64,000 nucleotides of DNA from Amycolatopsis roodepoortensis (GTDB lineage Bacteria > Actinomycetota > Actinomycetes > Mycobacteriales > Pseudonocardiaceae), in assembly GCF_014873915.1 (NCBI RefSeq), contig NZ_JADBEJ010000001.1, forward strand, positions 1,302,001-1,366,000, in the 5' to 3' direction. Both the position numbers and the translations under genes were made by a program. Below the pieces are notes generated by a model that saw only the letters and a list, made by a program, of their open reading frames with translations, did no database searches and was not told the DNA's origin. Below are positions 60,728 to 64,000 of this stretch, one piece after another. Position 1 is the stretch's first letter, and every line of letters starts with the position of its first letter.

Positions 60728-62166
60728 TGCTGATCGCGATCGTGGCGGTGGTGATGGCGGGTTCGATCGGGCTCGCGGTATGGGCGGGACGGTCGACACG
60801 CGGCGGCGGGATCTCGGAGTTCCTCGTCGGCGGCCGGTCGTTCCCGGCGTGGCTGGTGTACTTCCTCGCGGTCGGCGAGGTGTACAGCATCGGGACGATG
60901 ATCGGGTTCCCCAGCGGCATCTACGCGCACGGCGCGAGCTACGGGATCTGGTTCCTCGGCTACATCCTGCTCGCGTACTCGCTGGGCTATTTCCTGGCGC
61001 CGCTGGTGTGGCGGGCGGCGAAACGGTACGACGCGATGACCGTGCCCGACGTGTTCGGGCGGCATTTCGGCAGCAGGCGGCTGGAGCTGATCACCTGTGT
61101 CACGATGCTGATCGCGCTGGTCCCGTGGGGGCAGTACCAGTTCATCGGGCTCCAGGTGGTGCTGAGCAACCTGGGGTTGCGGCTGGATCCCGTGCAGTGC
61201 GTGGTACTGGCGGGCATCGTGGCGTTCGTCTACATCGCCGTCTCCGGCGTGCGGTCGCCCGCGTTCGTGTCGATCCTCAAGGATTTCTTCATGCTGCTCG
61301 GCGTCGTGCTCGTCGGGGTGGCCGTCGTGATCGCCGCCGGCGGCACCGCGAAGGTCAGCGGACCCGAGGTGCTGAGCGCGGCTCAGACCACCATGGGCGG
61401 CTCGGAACTCACGTTCGCGATGACGACGATCCTCTTCCAGAGCATCGTGTTCTATCTCGGTTTCGGCGGCGCCTACGTGTTCCCGGCCCGTTCCGAACGC
61501 GCGGTGAAGAGTTCGACGGTGTGGATGCCGATGTACATGCTGATCTACCCGTTCCTGGTGCTGGCCGCCTACTACGGTGTGCGCGCGCATCCGGACCTGG
61601 AGAACCCGAACACGGTGTTCATGGTGACGGCCAAGGGTTTGCTGCCGGACTGGCTGCTGGGCCTCGTCGCCGCCGGTGCCGCGCTGTCGGGTGTGCTGGT
61701 GCTCGCCGCGACCGCGCTCACCATCGGCGGCATGGTCTGCCGCAACCTCGCGCCGAACGTCCCGGCCGCGGCGCAACGGCGGTGGACCGTCGTCGCGGTG
61801 GCGAGTTTCCTGGTACTGGCGGCGGTATTGACCCTCGTCGCGTCGACGTTGATGCTCACCATCCTGAACCTGACGTACAACCTGCTCGCCCAGGTCGTCC
61901 CCGGCTGGCTCGCGATCCTGTTCGTGCGCCGGGTGCGGACGGCCGCGGTGGCCGCCGGAATGGTCACCGGGGTGCTCACGGCGATCGCCCTGTACGTCAC
62001 CGGCGCGACGTTCGGCGGTTTCAACGCGGGGCTGGTGTCGCTCGGGGTGAACCTGGCCGTGGTGGCGATCTGGAGCCTGGCGGCGCCGGACAAAGCGCGG
62101 ACCCCGGTGGCGAAGTCGGCCGACAGCGCTCCAGACCCGGAGGCGGTTCCGTCGCTCAGCCGGTGA
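60727..62166 (+). CDS. Sodium:solute symporter (SSS family)
   Basis: A 479-residue transporter with about 13 helices. Family signs: GGISEFLVGGRSFPAWLVYF near the start, AVGEVYSIGTMIGFPSGIYA (helix 1/2), KRYDAMTVPDVFGRHFGSRR and AAGAALSGVLVLAATALTIG. It should couple sodium influx to uptake of a small carboxylate, amide or ureide. ATG at 60727 overlaps the DUF3311 stop. It closes the amidohydrolase operon. Confidence 0.9.
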   Translation: MLIAIVAVVMAGSIGLAVWAGRSTRGGGISEFLVGGRSFPAWLVYFLAVGEVYSIGTMIGFPSGIYAHGASYGIWFLGYILLAYSLGYFLAPLVWRAAKRYDAMTVPDVFGRHFGSRRLELITCVTMLIALVPWGQYQFIGLQVVLSNLGLRLDPVQCVVLAGIVAFVYIAVSGVRSPAFVSILKDFFMLLGVVLVGVAVVIAAGGTAKVSGPEVLSAAQTTMGGSELTFAMTTILFQSIVFYLGFGGAYVFPARSERAVKSSTVWMPMYMLIYPFLVLAAYYGVRAHPDLENPNTVFMVTAKGLLPDWLLGLVAAGAALSGVLVLAATALTIGGMVCRNLAPNVPAAAQRRWTVVAVASFLVLAAVLTLVASTLMLTILNLTYNLLAQVVPGWLAILFVRRVRTAAVAAGMVTGVLTAIALYVTGATFGGFNAGLVSLGVNLAVVAIWSLAAPDKARTPVAKSADSAPDPEAVPSLSR

Positions 62167-62178
62167 CACGAGCGATCA

Positions 62179-62280
62179 CGCGTGATTGAACGCGTAACTC
62201 GCGTGCTTGAAGGCGTAACTCGCGTGATCAGAGGCGTAACTCGCGTGATTGAAGGCGTAACTCTCGTGATACGGCTAACT
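62179..62280. repeat. Five tandem 21-bp modular repeats (A-type), all direct
   Basis: Units at 62179-62199, 62200-62220, 62221-62241, 62242-62262 and a shortened 62263-62280, each near CGCGTGATTGAAGGCGTAACT. The array starts 13 bases after the symporter stop and runs into the stop codon of the convergent pyruvyl-transferase gene (62275-62277). No inverted partners here, unlike 5329-5426 and 22510-22660. Confidence 0.9.
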
Positions 62281-63504
62281 CGACCGGGTCCGCCACGACC
62301 GCAGGGCGAGACGCCGCGCGGGCGGAGGTGCCGAGGCTTCTTCGGGCGCCTGCTCACCGTAGACCGCCTTCGCGACCGAGAGTTTCAGCTCGCGGCACCG
62401 CCGGACGACGTGGGGCGGGAAGCCGGTACCGGTCGGCCGGTCCGGTGTCCCGCCCGTCTCGGCGTCGAACGACGTCCAGCCCGAGCCGAGGTCGATCAGG
62501 CTGCGGTGTTTGGTCGTGTAGTACCCGCGCGTCACGCTCATCGCGAGGCCGGTCGCGCCCGCCGCCGCGGCGACGAGGTGCAGGTGGTACCGGCTGGAGA
62601 TCCAGGTCTGCCCTGGCGCCATCGGCGGGCCGTGGCGCCAGATGTCGCGGAACGGATGGAATTCCGCGCCGGCGAGTTCGTGCTCCAACAGCGCCGGAAC
62701 GGCGCGGTCGACCCGGGGGATCCCCTCGACGACGGCGAGCTGCTCGGGGTGGATCTCCCACGCCCGCACCAGACCCAGCACCTGGGCGGCCAGTACGGAC
62801 GGCTCGAACGCACCGATGTCGGACTGTACGCAGAGGACGAATTCGCGCGCCTGCGCGGCGGCCCTGGGCTCGGGCGGTTCCAGGAAGACGTCGTCGCAAG
62901 TCCGGGCGACCCCGGGAAGCAGTTCCGCCGACGGATCGTCGCGGACGTCGACGACGTCGAACCGGTCGGTGAGCGACCGGAGCAGGTCGGTGGCGCCGGA
63001 CGGGAACGGCGTCAGGCCCTGCCCGGTCATGGCCGTGCGGGCACCCGATCGCCGAGCGGCGGCCGCGGCGCCCGCGATCAGCCCGATATGCCGTGGCCAC
63101 AACGCGTTGAGGTAGCCACCGCCGATCAGGTGCACCACGTCGGTCCGGCCGAGGAGGTCGATACCGGCGTCCCAGCGCGGCGCGAGCCCGGGGTCGTCCA
63201 CCGCCGACTGCACCCAGCGCGCCACTTCCCACGGATCGTCCGACGGTGCCTCACCGCACAGCCGCCACAGCGTGTCCGTGCAGCGGAGCCGCGGATGCAG
63301 CCCGTCCAAGAGCACTCGCGCGGGTCCCGGCGAGTGGGTGTCGAGCCAGACGTCGGCCTCCGGGGCGATCCGCGCCAGATGGCGCAGCCACGTCGCCGCG
63401 ATCAGTTCGTCGCCGTAGTTGGGAAAACCGCTCGGGCCGATCAGATAGTGACAAGCGCGGGTGGGCGGATCGCTCCGCCCACCCGCGCTTCCGTCGAAGG
63501 TCAC
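62275..63504 (-). CDS. Polysaccharide pyruvyl transferase-like protein
   Basis: A 409-residue protein resembling PF04230. HYLIGPSGFPNYGDELIAAT carries the NxGD motif near the N-terminus; VHLIGGGYLNALWPRH, RTAMTGQGLTPF and ISSRYHLHLVAAAAGATGLA follow in family order. It would add ketal pyruvate to cell-surface glycans; some members have other roles. GTG at 63504 overlaps the OmpA stop, and a perfect 14-bp hairpin sits in its first codons. No other start exists before the NYGD motif. The C-terminal tail is Ala/Pro/Arg-rich. Confidence 0.82.
   Translation of the reverse strand: MTFDGSAGGRSDPPTRACHYLIGPSGFPNYGDELIAATWLRHLARIAPEADVWLDTHSPGPARVLLDGLHPRLRCTDTLWRLCGEAPSDDPWEVARWVQSAVDDPGLAPRWDAGIDLLGRTDVVHLIGGGYLNALWPRHIGLIAGAAAAARRSGARTAMTGQGLTPFPSGATDLLRSLTDRFDVVDVRDDPSAELLPGVARTCDDVFLEPPEPRAAAQAREFVLCVQSDIGAFEPSVLAAQVLGLVRAWEIHPEQLAVVEGIPRVDRAVPALLEHELAGAEFHPFRDIWRHGPPMAPGQTWISSRYHLHLVAAAAGATGLAMSVTRGYYTTKHRSLIDLGSGWTSFDAETGGTPDRPTGTGFPPHVVRRCRELKLSVAKAVYGEQAPEEASAPPPARRLALRSWRTRSS
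63457..63488. terminator. Perfect 14-bp hairpin inside the start of the pyruvyl transferase-like gene
   Basis: CGCGGGTGGGCGGA (63457-63470) and its complement (63475-63488) flank loop TCGC. On the minus strand it begins 12 bases after the OmpA stop codon, the position of an intrinsic terminator, yet it is within codons 6-16 of the next gene. Confidence 0.65.
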
Positions 63505-64000
63505 TGCGCGACGGTGATCTGCGTGTCCAACGCCTGATCGCCCTGCGCCTTCTCGTTGCCGGTCGCTTCGGTCTTGACGCGATCCTTGGCCACGCCCGCG
63601 GCTTCCAGCGCGGCGGTGATCGCCTCGGCGCGCTTTTCCGACAGCGCCTTGGACTTTTCCGCGTCGGGGTAACCCGCATGGGTGGCGACGGTGATCTTGA
63701 CGTCGTTGCCCTGCATGGCCTTGGCGATCTCGCCGAGTGCCGTCTTGCTCTTTTCGGTCAGTTCGGCGCTTTCCGTGGTGAAGGTGATCGGCGACTGCTG
63801 GAGCGCCTGCTGGATCGCGGCGGTCACCTTCTGCGCCGCCTCACCGCCGGCCTGACCCGCGTCTCCGGTGCCCGCTCCCGAAGAAGCCGGGGCGCCGGCG
63901 CCGGAGGACGACGCGGCGGCCGCGCTTGAAGCGGTTCCATTCGCGCCGGATGTCCCAGCCGCACCGTTTTCGCCCTCGGATCCGCACGCGGCGACCAGGC
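63501..64000 (-). CDS. OmpA-family lipoprotein (cut by window edge)
   Basis: The frame ends at TGA 63501-63503 and is open at base 64000. At the window edge it reads LVAAC then GSEGENGAAG, a lipobox with the lipidated Cys, so only the start of the signal peptide is missing. A Gly/Ala/Ser-rich linker leads to an OmpA-C-like domain (ITFTTESAELTEKSKTALGE, VKITVATHAGYPDAEKSKAL, SEKRAEAITAALEAAGVAKD). It is probably anchored in the membrane and binds cell wall. It overlaps the pyruvyl-transferase-like gene by 4 bases. Confidence 0.85.
   Translation of the reverse strand, partial: LVAACGSEGENGAAGTSGANGTASSAAAASSSGAGAPASSGAGTGDAGQAGGEAAQKVTAAIQQALQQSPITFTTESAELTEKSKTALGEIAKAMQGNDVKITVATHAGYPDAEKSKALSEKRAEAITAALEAAGVAKDRVKTEATGNEKAQGDQALDTQITVAQ

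Noticed and set aside
62179..62280. CRISPR-like array
   Set aside because: The 21-bp units touch each other with no unique spacers and there are no cas genes; it is a tandem repeat.

Overview
The window is GC-rich actinobacterial DNA. GC-rich third codon positions, frequent GTG starts, 4-base ATGA/GTGA stop-start overlaps, and several WYL, MarR, HxlR, MerR, Lrp and MocR-type regulators fit a Pseudonocardiaceae-like chromosome. Amycolatopsis is my best guess, by inference from gene content and intergenic repeats only. I see no rRNA, tRNA, CRISPR array, transposase or phage genes. Two genes are cut by the window edges: a secreted protein at the left and an OmpA-type lipoprotein at the right.

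Layout. 1-4 kb: secreted proteins, then a translationally coupled esterase/SDR/glycosyltransferase operon. 4-6.8 kb: SnoaL-like/MarR pair, an AHSA1 gene, and terC behind a structured leader RNA with a tiny membrane-protein gene after it. 6.9-10 kb: a signalling operon (REC-PP2C phosphatase, CHASE3 histidine kinase, Rcp1-like receiver). 10-21.5 kb: PRC-barrel/DUF2382 stress protein, two ABC-F proteins (one behind a candidate attenuator), methyltransferase, YdcF-like protein, YidC with a small membrane partner, GPP34 protein, and a DrrC-like UvrA paralogue divergent from a WYL regulator. 22.8-27.9 kb: Lrp regulator and a giant indolepyruvate:ferredoxin oxidoreductase-type protein. 28.4-37.6 kb: exported proteins (six-FN3 protein, GH15 glucoamylase, phospholipase D-like protein), then a membrane-anchored XRE regulator with a degenerate glycosidase ectodomain. 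37.6-43.8 kb: DUF1345 protein, a two-gene WXG-like unit, HxlR/hydrolase pair, bluB, and a HEAT/MerR-HEAT operon.

43.9-54.9 kb is the most coherent block: a complete predicted nicotinate catabolic cluster by the maleamate pathway. A divergent MarR regulator precedes NicX, NicE, NicC, an MFS importer, a three-subunit molybdenum hydroxylase (CoxM/L/S type) with a CoxG-like protein, and one polypeptide that fuses NicF (maleamate amidohydrolase) to NicD (N-formylmaleamate deformylase). Predicted flow: nicotinate to 6-hydroxynicotinate (Mo hydroxylase), to 2,5-dihydroxypyridine (NicC), to N-formylmaleamate (NicX), to maleamate (NicD half), to maleate (NicF half), to fumarate (NicE).

55-64 kb: TauE-like exporter, alanine dehydrogenase, MocR-type regulator, an amidohydrolase/DUF3311/sodium-solute symporter operon, a polysaccharide pyruvyl transferase-like gene and the OmpA lipoprotein. 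Gaps between genes carry several families of long palindromes and a 21-bp modular repeat that recurs in direct and inverted arrays at three places. These repeats, the NicF-NicD fusion and the XRE/pseudo-glycosidase fusion are the most unusual features.
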